Positions 25,936 to 38,316 of a stretch of DNA of 64,000 bases are shown one piece after another. Both the position numbers and the translations under genes were made by a program. Below the pieces are notes generated by a model, which saw nothing but the letters and a program-made list of their open reading frames with translations, was not told the origin of the DNA and did not search any database. How positions within the stretch are numbered: the stretch's first letter is position 1; every line of letters begins with the position of its first letter. This DNA comes from Struthio camelus (Eukaryota; Chordata; Aves; Struthioniformes; Struthionidae). Where the stretch lies: the NCBI RefSeq assembly GCF_040807025.1, contig NC_090981.1, positions 68,395,645 to 68,459,644 on the forward strand, given 5' to 3'.

Positions 25936-26539
25936 TTGAGTTAAGATAGCAAAGCTGTGGAAACAAGCCCTTTAAACTTCCTCCCCTGAGGATTTCGGAA
26001 GGGCGATAAGTAATAAACCAACGGGTCGAACGGTTGCTCAGCGAGCCCGCGATGCCGGTAGGACACCGAGCCTGGAAGATGGCTGATCGCCACCCAACAC
26101 GTGCTAAAGCTCCGGCATCTCACGAGCCGAGACCGGCTCTGCCCCTGCTCGCGTCCACCCCCGAGCCTCCTCGGGAGGGCTTCAACCAAAACGATTGCTT
26201 TTCACCCCAAAAGAAAGCCGGGCCTTCCTCAGCTCTTTAGAGCAGCGCCGGGGGCTGGAGGCCCGGGAGGCTCCGGCAGCGGGAGGTTTCCGCTTCCCTC
26301 CGGACTCGGCACGCTCTGTGCGGCTTCGGGCTCACGGGCGACGGCTCGGGCCCCATTTCGGGGCACCAAAGCCCTGGAGTAAGGGCACTTCCAGGAGGGG
26401 AGCAGATCCACCGGGAAGCCTCTTTTTTTTTTGGGGGGGGGGAGGGAGAGGAGGAAGGGGTGGGTTGCTTTTTCCTCAGCAACCGGTTTTTCTTGACCGT
26501 CTCGTGAAGTGGGTGGCGGGGGGGTCATTTTTGTGTGAG

Positions 26540-26691
26540 GAAATTCCCCGGAGGGAGCGGAGCCGACCGGCCGCAACGCCTCAGCCCCGGCCCCGGCTCC
26601 CGCAGAGGGAGGTGCCCGGCGCCGCTCGGCGCTCTTGGCCGCCGCCCACCGCCAGGCCGTACGCGCGGCGCCGCCGGCGAGCAGCTCTGAG
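26540..26691 (+). other. RAB27B: Candidate noncoding exon 1 of RAB27B
   Basis: Inside the CpG island the sequence CAGCTCTGAG|GTGAGGG is a good splice donor, with the exon's last base at 26,691 and the intron from 26,692. The 5' edge is unknown; 26,540 is only a placeholder within the GC-rich core. If correct, exon 1 splices to the acceptor before 44,191 across a 17.5-kb first intron. No coding frame is expected, since the RAB27B start codon lies in the next exon. Other donors in the island are possible. Confidence 0.35.
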
Positions 26692-26925
26692 GTGAGGGAA
26701 GAGCTGGGCGGCTGGAGGGGGGGGGGAGCTCCCCTTCCCGCCTCGGCGGGCGCCGCCGCTTCCCTCAGGGGAACCGGCGCGGCCGGAGCAGCGAGGGAGG
26801 GCGGCGGGTAGTTGTGTGGCGGCGGGGAAAATGGAGGGGAGGGGGGGGAAGGAAGGCGTCTCTCTCTCTCTTCCAAGCGCGGGCGCATGCGGTGCCGCCG
26901 CGCCGGTGGTTGCCGGCAGAGCCCC

Positions 26926-26957
26926 GGTCCGGTCCGGTCCGGTCCGGTCCGGTCCGG
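26926..26957 (+). repeat. GGTCC pentamer repeat, six copies
   Basis: Six exact head-to-tail copies of GGTCC at 26,926-26,955 are followed by GG. The array lies inside the CpG island, about 235 bases after the candidate exon 1 donor. Pure short tandem arrays of this kind often vary in length between individuals. Confidence 0.95.
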
Positions 26958-29832
26958 GGCAGCGGCGGAGAACGGGACCGTCCTGGGGAAGGGGAAGGGG
27001 GGGGTTCGTCCGCTTTTGGAAAGCGGGAGGTCCACGACAGCGGGGAGGGGGGGGACACACACGTTGGGTCCTTCAGTGCCCAGCCAAGCTCGGGGTGTGT
27101 TTGTGAGTGTGTCCGGGGGGGGGGGTGTAAGGAGGGCAGAGAAATATCTTCTCTCTCCTGAACCCGCCCCCCCCCCCCAAAAAAAAAAAAAAATCCTTTA
27201 AAATAATTCTGCACCCTGGGCATGAAGCGGGGGGAGGAACTGCTAAGGGTAAAATGAGTTGCATACTTGCAGGTGTGTAGGGAGGGGGGATTAAAAAAAA
27301 AATAATTAAAGCTCGAGTCCTGGTGTTACGCTAGTTCACACCAGAGTGAGCGTGACTGCCCTCTCCGTGCTTGTGGCAAGGCTTTGACTCCAAGGGGGAA
27401 CAGTTTTCCCAGGCTGGAAAACTCCTCTCCGCAAATCCGGGTGGGTTTCGGCGGCGGGGCGTGAAGCGCTCGAGCTGGGCCGTTGGCGGCGCGACGGCTG
27501 CCGAAGGCCCCGCCGGCGGGTTGGCTCTGCGCAACAAGGGTGTCGGGGCGCTTGGAGCCGCGGCGCCCCGTGGGATGGCGCTTATTTTCGCCTTCGGAGA
27601 AGCGGCTAGAGGTTTATTTTCCCCTTGTGAAAGCTGGTTTTTTTTTTTTTTTCCCCCCTTACTATTCATACATCGCAGCCTGAAATTTCCAAGCTCATTT
27701 CTCATGAGCCTGTGACAGGGATCGCTTCGATCTGAGAAGGGCAGAGGAGATTATGTATTGTTGTGCTGGTTCCCACAAAAGCTTTAATTTTGCTCTTTCT
27801 TTCCTCAAGGCACAGAACCGAGAGCGATTTCAGCAGAAAGGCCGTGTTCTGCATTTTGTGTGTTGGAATATGGCATGGGGAAGCCACGTTCGGTAGTGTC
27901 GGGCAGCAGGATTGGGTGTGATTCAGGTGGCATTAGGGAAAAGCTGGAGCCTAACGTACTGCCCCCCCCCCCATCTCTTCACGCTTACCTGGCATAAAAG
28001 CAAATTAAATGAATTTACCACCTTGAAGGTACCCTTGATTTGACAGCTGAGATCAGAATTTGACCGTCTGTTTGCAGCTGGGTATTCAGCGTTGTAATAT
28101 TCCCCCGTTTCTAGTCCAGTTAATGTGGCGTTCTGAAATTACCAGGCAGCATGGAAATACGGAAAGTTTCTGTGGTCTGAAATACAGCAGCTTTATCAGG
28201 GAACAAATAATTCTCTGGAGTGATTAATAGAGTGGACCGCGTAATCTTGAAATTTCACGTTAGAAAGGGAGCTTTAAGATTTCTGTTTCCTTTTACATCT
28301 TGAAGAACTCCCGGAGATCAGCATACATCTGCTGATTGTCCTAGTACAGAGGTAGGTTTCAGGAAAGATCTGGCAGTGGAGTGATAAAACTTGTTGCTGA
28401 TCTTGCTTGTGGCAACTCCTGATTCACTCCACACGCTTGCTGTCCATACCTTTCACTTGCTCGTCTGCGCCTGATGACTCCCGTGTCCACTCACTTCACT
28501 ATTGGCATGAAGCAGATTGAGTTGGCATTAATCAGGGTGAGGCCAGAAAGGCTATTTCTTGAGAGATAGGATAAGAGCCAGCTAATGTGAAAATTTCAGA
28601 GTTTGTTTTTCCGGTTTCTGCCTGCCACGTCCTTGTGCAAACAGCCAGCCCGTGGTGCAAAGCAAGAGGAGAAGCAAACTTGAGGAGGTTTATGGGCAGC
28701 TGCGTGGCAGCCGGTGGCTGTGGTCTCCCGCGTACCATTGCCTGCAGAGTGGAGAAAGAGGCACGAGAAGGTTTGTCTCCTCTCTAGCGTAGCCTCCGTG
28801 GGACGAGTGAACTGACTTTCCTCTCCGCTATTCTAAGCGGTTAAAATTTCTGAGATAATGATGTGTGTCTGAGCAGCACAATAGACTTATCCTAAATTCC
28901 TAAAACCTTTCATGGAATAATCAGATTGCTTCAGTGTTCGCATAAGATTGTCTGCCGTGCAAAGAAGAAATAATTGACTCTTTCAAAGGCAGCGATTTAA
29001 ATGTATAAAAGCCACTGGTGTATTAGAACTGATGACTTTCTGTCTCAAGAAACCTTCTTTACAATTGACAGTCCTTAAAGAGCCGTGATAAATAGGATCA
29101 GATTATTTGACAAGCCAAACCATTTTGATCCCTGTTGTACATTTTTTATTTAAACAGAATGGTACAGGGAATAGAAATCTGCTTTAACATACTGAGGGAG
29201 GTGTCAGCTGCTGTTGTGGCTTACCATTGTTATCGCAGGGATTGTCTGTCAGAGCACTAGGAGCTTTCCAAGCCTGTCTGATGCGGTATGGAGCAAAGGC
29301 CTTTAGTTTTCCGATTATGCCAAAACTCTTCCTTACCTTTTCAACAGCAAAAGGAAAATTGCTTTGGAGATTGCAGAAGGGTGTCTGGTGACAGGTAAAT
29401 TGAACGTCACTTACAGAGCACCTGTATTGCGTTCCCCGGTATGGGGCATCAGCTGAGTGTGTAAGCAGGGGGGCCAGCCTCTGCTCCTTTCGGATCTCAG
29501 AAAGGTGCTCTTACAGCCATAGAAAAGCCCGAGGGCTTCTAGAAAAGCCCCTGCATGGGCCCAGAAGCGAGTGAGTTTGTCACCCTAAAGGAAGTTCAGG
29601 ATTAAAGGAACTGAAAAGCTGCTCTAAAGAGTTTGGAAAGCCAGTGACGTATGTCAATATGGACCTGTCAAGAGTATAGCCAGCTAATAGCTTAAACCAC
29701 TGTAACGCCAGCTTTGCTTTTTATTCACCTTAAAAAGATGTATTCCTCTGTAAGACCACAGCCAGGGTGGCCGAAGTTGCTTCTGACTGGCTTTGTTTTA
29801 CAAGAGGCCTGTATAAGGTAGCAGAATGGATG

Positions 29833-30105
29833 CAGGACTTCAGGAGATCATTCAGTCCCTGCTCCTGTCCCGAGCAGGATCAGCTACGTCTAAACCGTGT
29901 TTTTCTAACCTTTTGAAGACCTTCAGCGATGAGCTTGCCAGCGTCCCTAATGCTTTGCTAGGAAGCTTGTTCTTTAACTGAAATCTCCTTGTTGTAATTT
30001 AAGCGCAGTAGAAGTAGAAAACTGTTCATCACCTTCCCCTTGGTAGCTGTCTTTCAGCTTTCGAGTGTTGTTGAGCATCTGCCACCCTGAAAGAAGCCAG
30101 TAGGA
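29833..30105 (-). mobile_element. Old diverged CR1 LINE fragment
   Basis: Weak but ordered similarity to CR1 3' sequence on the minus strand: AGGAGATCATTCAGTCC, then GCAGGATCAGCTACGTCTAAACC, a decayed CTTCAGCGATG block, AAATCTCCTTGTTGTAATTTAAG, and TTCATCACCTTCCCC. This order is that of an older CR1 subfamily. Many substitutions and a lost segment mark it as ancient. Ends are approximate. Confidence 0.7.
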
Positions 30106-33100
30106 GCTGGGAGCATTACTTTTCTTTCTCAATCACGTTGGAAGTATCTATAATTGGGTATCTGTACTGGGCAGCCTTGAACAAGCAATTGCTTTTGCAA
30201 ACTGTTGGGCGCTGAGTTTAGCTCCTACTATCCACAGTCAGACAGGGAAATAGTTTCCATTGCACAGCGATAACTCAAATTAAGTCCCTTTTTTTGGAAG
30301 GGCATACCTATTAGAAGGACTGTCTGCTTTAGAGGAATGGTATTCATTCTTGAGTGATAAGAATTGTACGTGGGAATGGTGGTTCTGTGGCTTGAATATT
30401 GATTGCTGTGCAAGTGTGGGGAGACCTCCTCTTTCCAAAGCGTCTCCATGGGACAATAATGTGCTCTCAGCTCCGTAAACGACGGCTAGCTCCGTTGGCT
30501 AGTAGTGGGGCTACTTCTCCATGCCCTAAAGAAAAGGGGAAATTGCCTGGTGCTGCTTAGAAATAGTTTAGTTAACCCAGCGATCACAGTGGCAGTGTGC
30601 TCTCTGCTTTGTCACTTTTCTGTGCTGCGAAGTTCTCTGAAAGGCAGAATTACAGACTTTTCATTCGTGCCCTTTTAATCCAAGGCCTCAGATCTCTGAG
30701 CTGGAGGGGACATAGGTCTGCAGTAGCTGCTTTCGTCTGAGTGGATGTGCTGTCTTCACCTAACACCGCGATGCATTAACTGGCAGCATTTGAGGTTGTA
30801 TATTTAATACAGGGATGTAGTAACTTGCTGAAACTGAAGTGTCTATCCAGTTTAGCAGTGGTGCTCTGGTAGCTGTGACAGGCTGCAGACATCAGAGAGA
30901 AAGGTTTGAGAAGAGCTGAATGAGCTGACAGACGTACATCAGGCTCAGCTGGTTCTGCAGCAGGATGCACAGACTTTGGTTTTGCTCTGGAGCTTACTGC
31001 TGAGGGACAGCCTGGGGGTTGGACCCACTCAGGTGCTGGACCCACTCAGGTGTCGCGATACAGGTTGGGCTGACAGGACAGGGCAAAGCCCACCATCCAG
31101 GCCGTCAGCAGGTTGTACAAATCCCCCTCCTCTTAGCTCTGAAACAAGATGACCAAATTGTGACTAGGGCAGGTATAGTAGCCAGCAGTATCCATCGAAA
31201 ATGGGCTTGAGGTGAAGCTGATGAATAACTCTGCTCTTTGCTTTGCAGCGCGCACATTCTCTAGTACTCTCCATGTTTCCCAGGTGAGGAGGAGTCTGGG
31301 ATCAGACTTCCAGTACTGGTTGTCTCTTCTGTATTGCCGGGACTGCTGTCTCCTTGCCGTGGAGCAGGAGCTCAGGCTCTCAAACTCTGGCGCTCTTAGC
31401 TTGGCTGTAACTTCCAGAGCTTCTAGCTTCCAGTTCCTCCTCAGGCAAGAGCACAAAGAAAGGTATTGGCTGCCATCGTATACTTCAGGTAGACATTTTC
31501 TGTGCGATAGGTTTTGGTAATCCTCAAAATTCCCTCTCCCTCTTTTTTTCTTTTTTTTCCTAAAAAAATGGTTCCACTTTGGAACTAAATTTTTCTCCTG
31601 CATTTCAGAAGTTACTTCAGAGACGAAGATCTGACAGTTCTGCTCGCTGCTTTTTGACCCGTTCCTGAACTGATATGCCTGTTTTTTTCCATCTATTTTT
31701 TCCTCTACTGTAGATGCAGCCCTTAACCTGTAGGCAGTACAAAGCAGAAATCCTCCAAGTCTTAATCCTGGTTCAGACTTCACAATACATACTTCTTTAT
31801 GAAGATGCTCCAAAAGACAGGTTTGCTTTTGATTTGAGGATCGATTAGAGAGCTAAGGATGGCCCCTGGCTGATCATGTTCAGCCCTGTATTCCCCTACT
31901 GCTTCCAAAATTATTTTGGAAAGGACATTAAAATGGATCCGTAATAACAAAATTGAGCTCTACTGGCCAATTTTTGCACTAACTAATTGTAAAACAGCAT
32001 GACTCCCTTTCTGTCAGTGGAGCAATGCTATTTCACACCATCTGAGGACCTGGACCCAACTATGCAGACAGGCTTTCTGAGATGTGGAGTTGACTTTCCA
32101 CCCCCCCACCCTCTTGCTCTTTATTCTGTCGGTAACTGTTCCTTGCACATATTGATTCATGTATGCAGGAAGAAGCACAGTGTTATAAAAAATATGAGTG
32201 GTTGGCAAATGTTCAGGTCTTTTAGATGTAATCATCCAGTTTGGAGTCTTCAGCAGCATATCAGGGTTCCTAAATTTAAATAGAGATCTGGAGAAATATG
32301 GTAATGAAAAATGGTGTAACAGTCATGTGCTTCATTGCAAAGGCTGGATTTTGTCAAAGGAGTTTTACAGAAGATATGTGATGAGTTTTGGATTCAAAAC
32401 ATGATTTTGATAAGGTCAGGGTCAGATGAAGTATGGATAATGATATCTTGTTGCTGCAGTTAAAAGGGAAGTCTAACCCAGTTCATGTCTTTCAGATAAC
32501 TATATTAACTCATAAATTTTCATAGCATTTGTTTTTTTTTTCCTGACACACAGGCAGATAAGTAACATAATGAACGGTAGGTTTCGCTTGCCTTCAAATG
32601 AGCATGAGAGACTTAGAGGGTTTGAACAGCAAGTCAGCAAAGAGCTGTTCAAAGTCTCTCTTTGAATTTATGGCAAGTTGGAGCATGTTGGTAGAGCGCG
32701 AAGTGATGTTGCGCTTGTGACCCGCGGTCCTGGTACCCCACTACCCCACAATTTACGGGGAGGTAGTTGCTTGGACACGTTTAGTCCTTGCAGAGCTTTT
32801 GGGTTCCTTTGCAGGTGATTGTATGACTCTTATGTTATATGAGATCTTGTTCAATAAGCCAGGCTTTCTTCCTTCTTAACAACATTCCTGTAAAGGCTGT
32901 TAATGTCTGCGCTTGTTTTCTCTTCCTTTTTGAAGTGTGAACAAAGGATTAGAGTATTTATCATTTGGATTATTTGATAGTAGTGGGGTCCTGCTGCCTT
33001 TGGCAAAATCCATTTCTGGTTTGTATACTTTGCAGGTGTCTTCTAAATTATCAGTATTTTCTAGTCAGCAGCACAGTTACATTTGTGTAGTCATCCAAGC

Positions 33101-35659
33101 GTGATGGACAGGATTACATGTTAAATACAGGCCTACCACAGCATGGTCAACTCAGAAATAGTCCTTATGCTTACCAAGCAGGTTTTTGAAATGGTGAAAT
33201 AGGAGGAAATTTATGTGATCCCTTGCATTATAATTAACCCGTTACCATCTGTTTGGCCTAATGGAAAAAAAAGCACCGGGGTAATTTTTTAATAATAGCT
33301 TTTGGAAACAATTGGGTGGGGTCTCTGCCTTTTTTGCCTTTTTTTCTTTTTCTTTTTTTTGGTAATGTATTTGTTTTTCATATTGATTAGTACTGAGAAA
33401 TGACAGAATTAGTCACTCTTCTCCCTTGCCCTCCCAAATATACATACGCCTTTTCTGTGTGCATATGTTATGAGAGAGTTTAAGGTGGAGTTTTTAGGTG
33501 GAGCTAACACTTAGGCTGGAAGGAAAGGGTTTCGGTGTTGATCTTCCCCTCGTTAACTATGACCTGTGATCGCGGAGGATGCTATTTGGAAAAAGGACCC
33601 CCAAAAGCTGTGCGTATGCAATTAGAAAATACTGATGGCTATGGGTAGCTTAGAGCATGCTTGTGACTTTATTCTGAATAATCCTTGAGATGGAGGGAAT
33701 GGTTTCTAACGCTTAGGAAACGTCTGATGTTTGCCCTTGTGTTTAAAAAGTGATAGCTGAGTAATTTTTGCGTCGAGGAATGTTTTGCTCGTTGCACTTG
33801 GGTGAACGCTCGTCGTGGGCCCCTTGTGAGCCAAAAAGGATTTGAAAGATGAAGTGCCAATGACTCCTCTGTGGGGCCGTGTGTCAGTCGTGAGTAATTT
33901 GTTCATAAATTGACCTTCTTAACCATGGAGTTGAAAGAAATCAGTAGGAGCGTACATTGGAATAGGCGCCGGGGAGCGTCTGGCTGGTTCTCTGGGCGTT
34001 TTTAAGAAAGAAAACGATGAAAGATCAGTCCTTTCAGACTAATGCTGTACTTGTTGTGTGTTGTACGCTCACTGCACCTGTATGAAAATTATTCGGTAGG
34101 CCTGATTTTTGAATAGAAAAGCCAGCCTCTGTTTCATCCTGGTATAACTCCAGTGGGTTGTTTGCTTTTGAGAAAAAAAAAATGTTTGGCTCATTGTGGG
34201 CCATTTACTTGGCAGCTGCGAGGCTCTGCTTTTTTGGCAGATGATTGCAGACAAAGTATAGCGTGATGCTGGTATTACTGGATGCTTTTTTTTTTAATCT
34301 TATCATTCCTCCATCCTGTCTGTTTCTCATAAAGTATTTGTGAGGCTGCTTTCTGATAATGCACTCGAAAATTTAATTCTGTCTGCATTTCACTTTGGGA
34401 ATTTTCCATTTGGGGCTTTTTTTTTGGGGGGGGGGGTTGGCGGGTACAGGGACAACTAGAATTTAGTTCTTCATCAACTGTGCAGAAGCCTCTGTGATTA
34501 AAAACAAACAAAACAGGCAGAAACACCGGGGAAAGATTCTTTCTTGGAGGTATGGTTAAAATTGCTCTAATTGGGGTAAAACCAGTGTGGCACCTGGCAG
34601 GTCTTGTTGTCCTGGTTATGGAAAGTGCAGCAGGTGGCAGGGATTTGGTGGGTTCTCTGTGCTTTGGGCGAGTTGGGACAGATTTACCCAGTACGTGTAT
34701 AGACAGGTTTTTTGGTGTTTTATGGTGTTTTTTCTTCCAGTAGCTACATTTTTTTTTCTTGGATATTCTGATCAAGTATCCATGGCTCAGGAGCTTAAGA
34801 AGAAAAGGGAATCTGGGAAAAGGAGGTTTTTCTGATGTTCCTTTTTTTTTCTTTTTTTTTTTTTCCTAAGGCTGCAGGAGGCTTTCTGTTAGTATTGCAG
34901 AACTTTGTATTTCTATTTAAACCATATAGCTGAAGAATTTCAAAGACCAACCTCTTCTAGGTTTATATTAGGAAGTCTTTCCGTTAACGGCCTTTGTGAT
35001 TTCTTTGGGAGGATAGACGGAGCTAGAAATAATGCGTTTCCAAAACAGTCTTTACATACTCACTCTGATTTCCGGCAGGAATCTACTGCAGTGAGTGTTT
35101 TTTCATCTCGTAGAAGCGAATCTCACAGGAAGCCGGGTATACCGGCAGCCTGTCCTCCCACGGAGCAGCCTTTGCCTGGCTATCCAGGCTGTCTTCACCA
35201 GAACTCGCCATGCAATTATTTATTTACTTCTTTATTTGTCAGCAAATTAATGTCTGTGGAGTGTTTGGGAATGAGAAAGGGTATTTTTTGGTGATGGCAT
35301 GTGAAACGTGCTTACTGTCCACCTATCTCAGGCCCCTTTCAAGGTGACTGGTGTCGGTTTGTGAGTTTTTTGGCACCTTTGGGTATATTAGGCCATGGCT
35401 AGGCTCTTGGAGCAGCATTGCATTTTATTTGAGTATTGCATTTGTATCAGGTGTTGAAGTTTCTAGACCTCAGAGCCTGTCAAATAAAGAAGGGGGAGAT
35501 GCTGAAGGTCTAATCACGCTGGTGGTGGGGAGCGTGGAGCTTGCTCGTGAAGCCAAATAGGCTCAAGGTTTGCCGATTTGAGTAAGTAGTAGTTGCTGTA
35601 TATGCCTGGTGTGCCTCTGATATAGTCATCCATGAGTTGGCTCTCAGGGCTATCACTGA

Positions 35660-35697
35660 TTTTTTTTTCTTTTTTTTCTTTTTTTTCTTTTTTTTTT
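35660..35697 (+). repeat. Poly-T tract with regular C interruptions
   Basis: Runs of 7-9 T separated by single C residues form a roughly periodic T(8)C array within the inferred intron 1. It ends in TTTAGC, so the tract also resembles a very strong polypyrimidine tract and 3' splice site (acceptor AG near 35,699). Confidence 0.85.
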
Positions 35698-38067
35698 AGC
35701 TTAAATGAGTAGTAGTGGCGGTGACTTGTTTTGCTGCAGAGGGAATGAATCTCTTGCTGACCAGCTGCTGGTACAATATGTGCGCTGTGCTTTATATCCT
35801 GCTCTTCCCAGAGCTGATGCTATTTATACAACATTTTTGTTTGTTGCGCTTTTAACTAATAGTGTGTCAAGGGAAATAAAATCTTATTTTCTGGAACTGC
35901 CTTTTCTCTCGGTGTGAGCATAACTTTTCCTTGATGATATTCCCATTAGCAATTTATATAAGTATGGAGATGTCCTCCTTTCAGCGACTCTCTCCACTAA
36001 TGAGGGAATGCATTATCAGAAAATCTAGTAGGTAGTATATTTGATTAGGAGATTTTTTTCTTTTAACGATTAGAAATCCGTAAAGTTTGACATTTAGAAG
36101 TTTGAACATTTTTCTTTAAATATTCTTTCCCAAATTCTGAGAGGATAAAAATATGCTTAGGAAGCCATGTTGTTAAATTAGGTTCACCACAATTTTAGCT
36201 TGCTCAATTTTTGTTATTAATATATATCTAAACAACTTGAAATGAAAAGGAGTTTCTGAGTTGAAACCGTTTTTCCACAGACTTCAGTTTGTCCCCAGCC
36301 AGAAATTTTTTTTTCAAAAGCAGTTTAGATTTCAGTTAATTACCATTTTCCCAATTTTTAATTAACAGACTACAAATGGAAGAAGAAAATCAGGTTTGCA
36401 GCTTTTCTCCTCTGTGTCCCTTTCCATGCTCTGAGGTGGGTCTTCCAGAACATACACACGATGAATCTGCTTATTAATCTTTCAGAGAATATATTGAAGC
36501 CTAAGTGGATTTCCTTCAGAGGAGAAATAGTAACTTTCTCTTCAAATTATGGTATGTCAAAGAAAAATGGTCCTTAAGAAAAACTGTTAGAACTCTTAGC
36601 AAAATTTTTAAGCGCCTTTTTGGGTGACCATGTTCACGTTGTTGGGTGCTGCTGCGGATGGAGTTGCTGTTTTGCCCTGAAGCTGTTCCTGAAGCACCAG
36701 CCTGAAGCTGTAGTGCAGAGACGTGCCAGGCAGGCTTCCTGCTTGGCGCGGGGACACCCCCCACCACCAGGAGGGAGCCCCCAGAGTCCTGGCTAAGATG
36801 TGACATGTGGACAGTAGGTAAGGTAGAGGCAATGCCATTTGTGAAGATTGGGAAAGTTCAAAAGGGGGTTGGAAAAATCCCCAGCAGAACGGGTGAGGCT
36901 GTCGCAAAGCACAACTGGATAAACTCTTTGGCTTTGATGTCCAAGTGAACAGTGCAGATGCTGAAATCCAGGTTTGACTTCCTTTTCTTCGCATCCTGTA
37001 AGTGGCGCGTTGGCCTGAAGCTGGCACTGGTGCATTTGAGATACGAGTCTGTGAGTGCTGGAAGGGTGCCTGCAGTGAAATGTGTGCAGCAGAGTATATG
37101 TTCTTCAAATTCTGTGTTTGGTGCAATGCTGCAGAACAAAAGCGTAGTGTCCAAGGAGTAGATTTTCCTCTCCCTGTAGGTTATAACTAAATGTCTTAAG
37201 GTTAGGTTGATTTATTTGAAGCTATATCAAGACAGTGCTCTCTGGAGGATCTGCTGACAAGTGCCACGTTTTTAAATAATCTCTTACGCTGTAGTTAGAG
37301 AACATTACATTGGGATAGAACAAAATAATCAACCAAGAAGCAAGAAGCTGCTTCTGGTCTAGATGGCAATCTTACCTGCCAAGACATAAAAAAAAAAAGT
37401 GTTTTTTAAATCAGGCTTATTCAAACGGGTCCTTGCATCTTGGGGAGGACGGTTGGCACAAGGGGTTGGTGCGCTCACTGGAGAAGACCACCCTTGGTTA
37501 GGGATTACCTATTTGCTGAAGGGGGAGATTGTCTCCTGCCATGTTATCTTTCCCGCTCTGGTTGCCCACATGTCTGACACTGCTATTCGTGTTAGGAAAG
37601 CCTCCCTAAGGCGTGCTGGGGAGCGTGCAATCTCCGTGGCTGCAGGGAGCTTCTATCCAGGCTAGAAGCGGAAGAAAATATTTTTTGGCAGCTTGAAGAA
37701 GAGATCCACCACCCTTGGTGTGCTTCCAGGTGGATTCCATATTGCCGGACGGAAAGCAGGAGAAAAGAAGGACGTGTGCTGGGTGTCCTCACTGTGGATG
37801 GTCTGCAGCAGTGACCCACTTATGACAAAATTAATTAGCATAGGATGTATTACAACTTCAAACCCATAAATGCCCTCAAGATCACAGATGGTGGGAGCTT
37901 GAAAGTTAAGAAGTCGGGTACAGGGCTTTTTCTCCAGTATTATCATGGACGATCCTGAATTGAGTTGCTTTGTCTTAACAATACAAGACTTTCACATTAC
38001 AGCCCAGGGGTGTTTCTCTGCAGTAGCTTGATCTACTGAGACATTTAAAATTAGAGTTGAGTAAAAG

Positions 38068-38316
38068 GAAGTATGAACCACAGGAAGTTCCATCTGAACC
38101 TGAGGAAAAACTTCTTCACTGTGAGGGTGACAGAGCATTGGAACAGGTTGCCCAGAGAGGTAGTGGAGTCTCCTTCGCTGGAGATATTCAAAAGCCGTCT
38201 GGATGTGATCCTGGGCAATATGCTCTAGGTGACCCTGCTTGAGCAGGGAGGTTGGACTAGATGATCTCCAGAGGTCCCATCCAACCTAAACGATTCTGTG
38301 ATTCTGTTATTCTTTT
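38068..38316 (+). mobile_element. CR1 LINE 3' end with octamer tail
   Basis: This copy is in the plus orientation. It reads ACAGGAAGTTCCATCTGAAC, GAGGAAAAACTTCTTCACTG, GAACAGGTTGCCCAGAGAGG, TGGAGATATTCAAAAGCCG, GACCCTGCTTGAGCAGGGAG and GATGATCTCCAGAGGTCCC. It ends with three tandem octamers, ATTCTGTG, ATTCTGTT and ATTCTTTT, at 38,293-38,316. The octamer tail is diagnostic of CR1. The copy is 5'-truncated like nearly all genomic CR1 copies. The coding part is decayed. Confidence 0.93.

Larger units (their letters stand above)
11451..26029. other. Long noncoding region upstream of RAB27B
   Basis: No protein gene is supported in this 14.6 kb. It contains a short CpG-rich patch at 11,860-12,130, then AT-moderate sequence with scattered short frames. 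Small structures noted separately are an inverted repeat at 16,294-16,346, a tandem copy at 20,414-20,457, a duplication at 24,651-24,701 and a poly-A run at 25,915-25,935. A 22-base near-perfect palindrome (TAAGCCTTTT arms) sits at 21,832-21,852. No CR1 is evident. Conserved enhancers may well be here, but they cannot be told apart without alignment. Confidence 0.5.
26030..27600 (+). promoter_or_regulatory. RAB27B: CpG island, likely RAB27B promoter
   Basis: This is the strongest CpG island in the window, with a core at about 26,230-26,960 and a second lobe at 27,390-27,590. It lies 17 kb upstream of the first coding exon on the correct side. RAB27B has a noncoding first exon in other vertebrates, which needs a promoter such as this. 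A CACGTG E-box lies at 26,098-26,103; the paralogue RAB27A is a known MITF target, but whether this box works is unknown. No TATA box is seen, which is normal for CpG-island promoters. Assignment to RAB27B rests on position and the donor after 26,691. Confidence 0.6.

Noticed and set aside
26195-27223. A 277-codon minus-strand frame and others in the RAB27B CpG island
   Set aside because: Low-complexity proline- and arginine-rich translation, including repeats made by the GGTCC array and homopolymers. Composition explains it.
32684-32745. tRNA-like GGTAGAGCGCG element
   Set aside because: It resembles an A box, but no proper B box or cloverleaf pairing follows at the right distance.
34275-34775. 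166-codon minus-strand frame in intron 1
   Set aside because: Lysine- and proline-rich stretches arise from poly-T and G-run tracts; no family or splice context.
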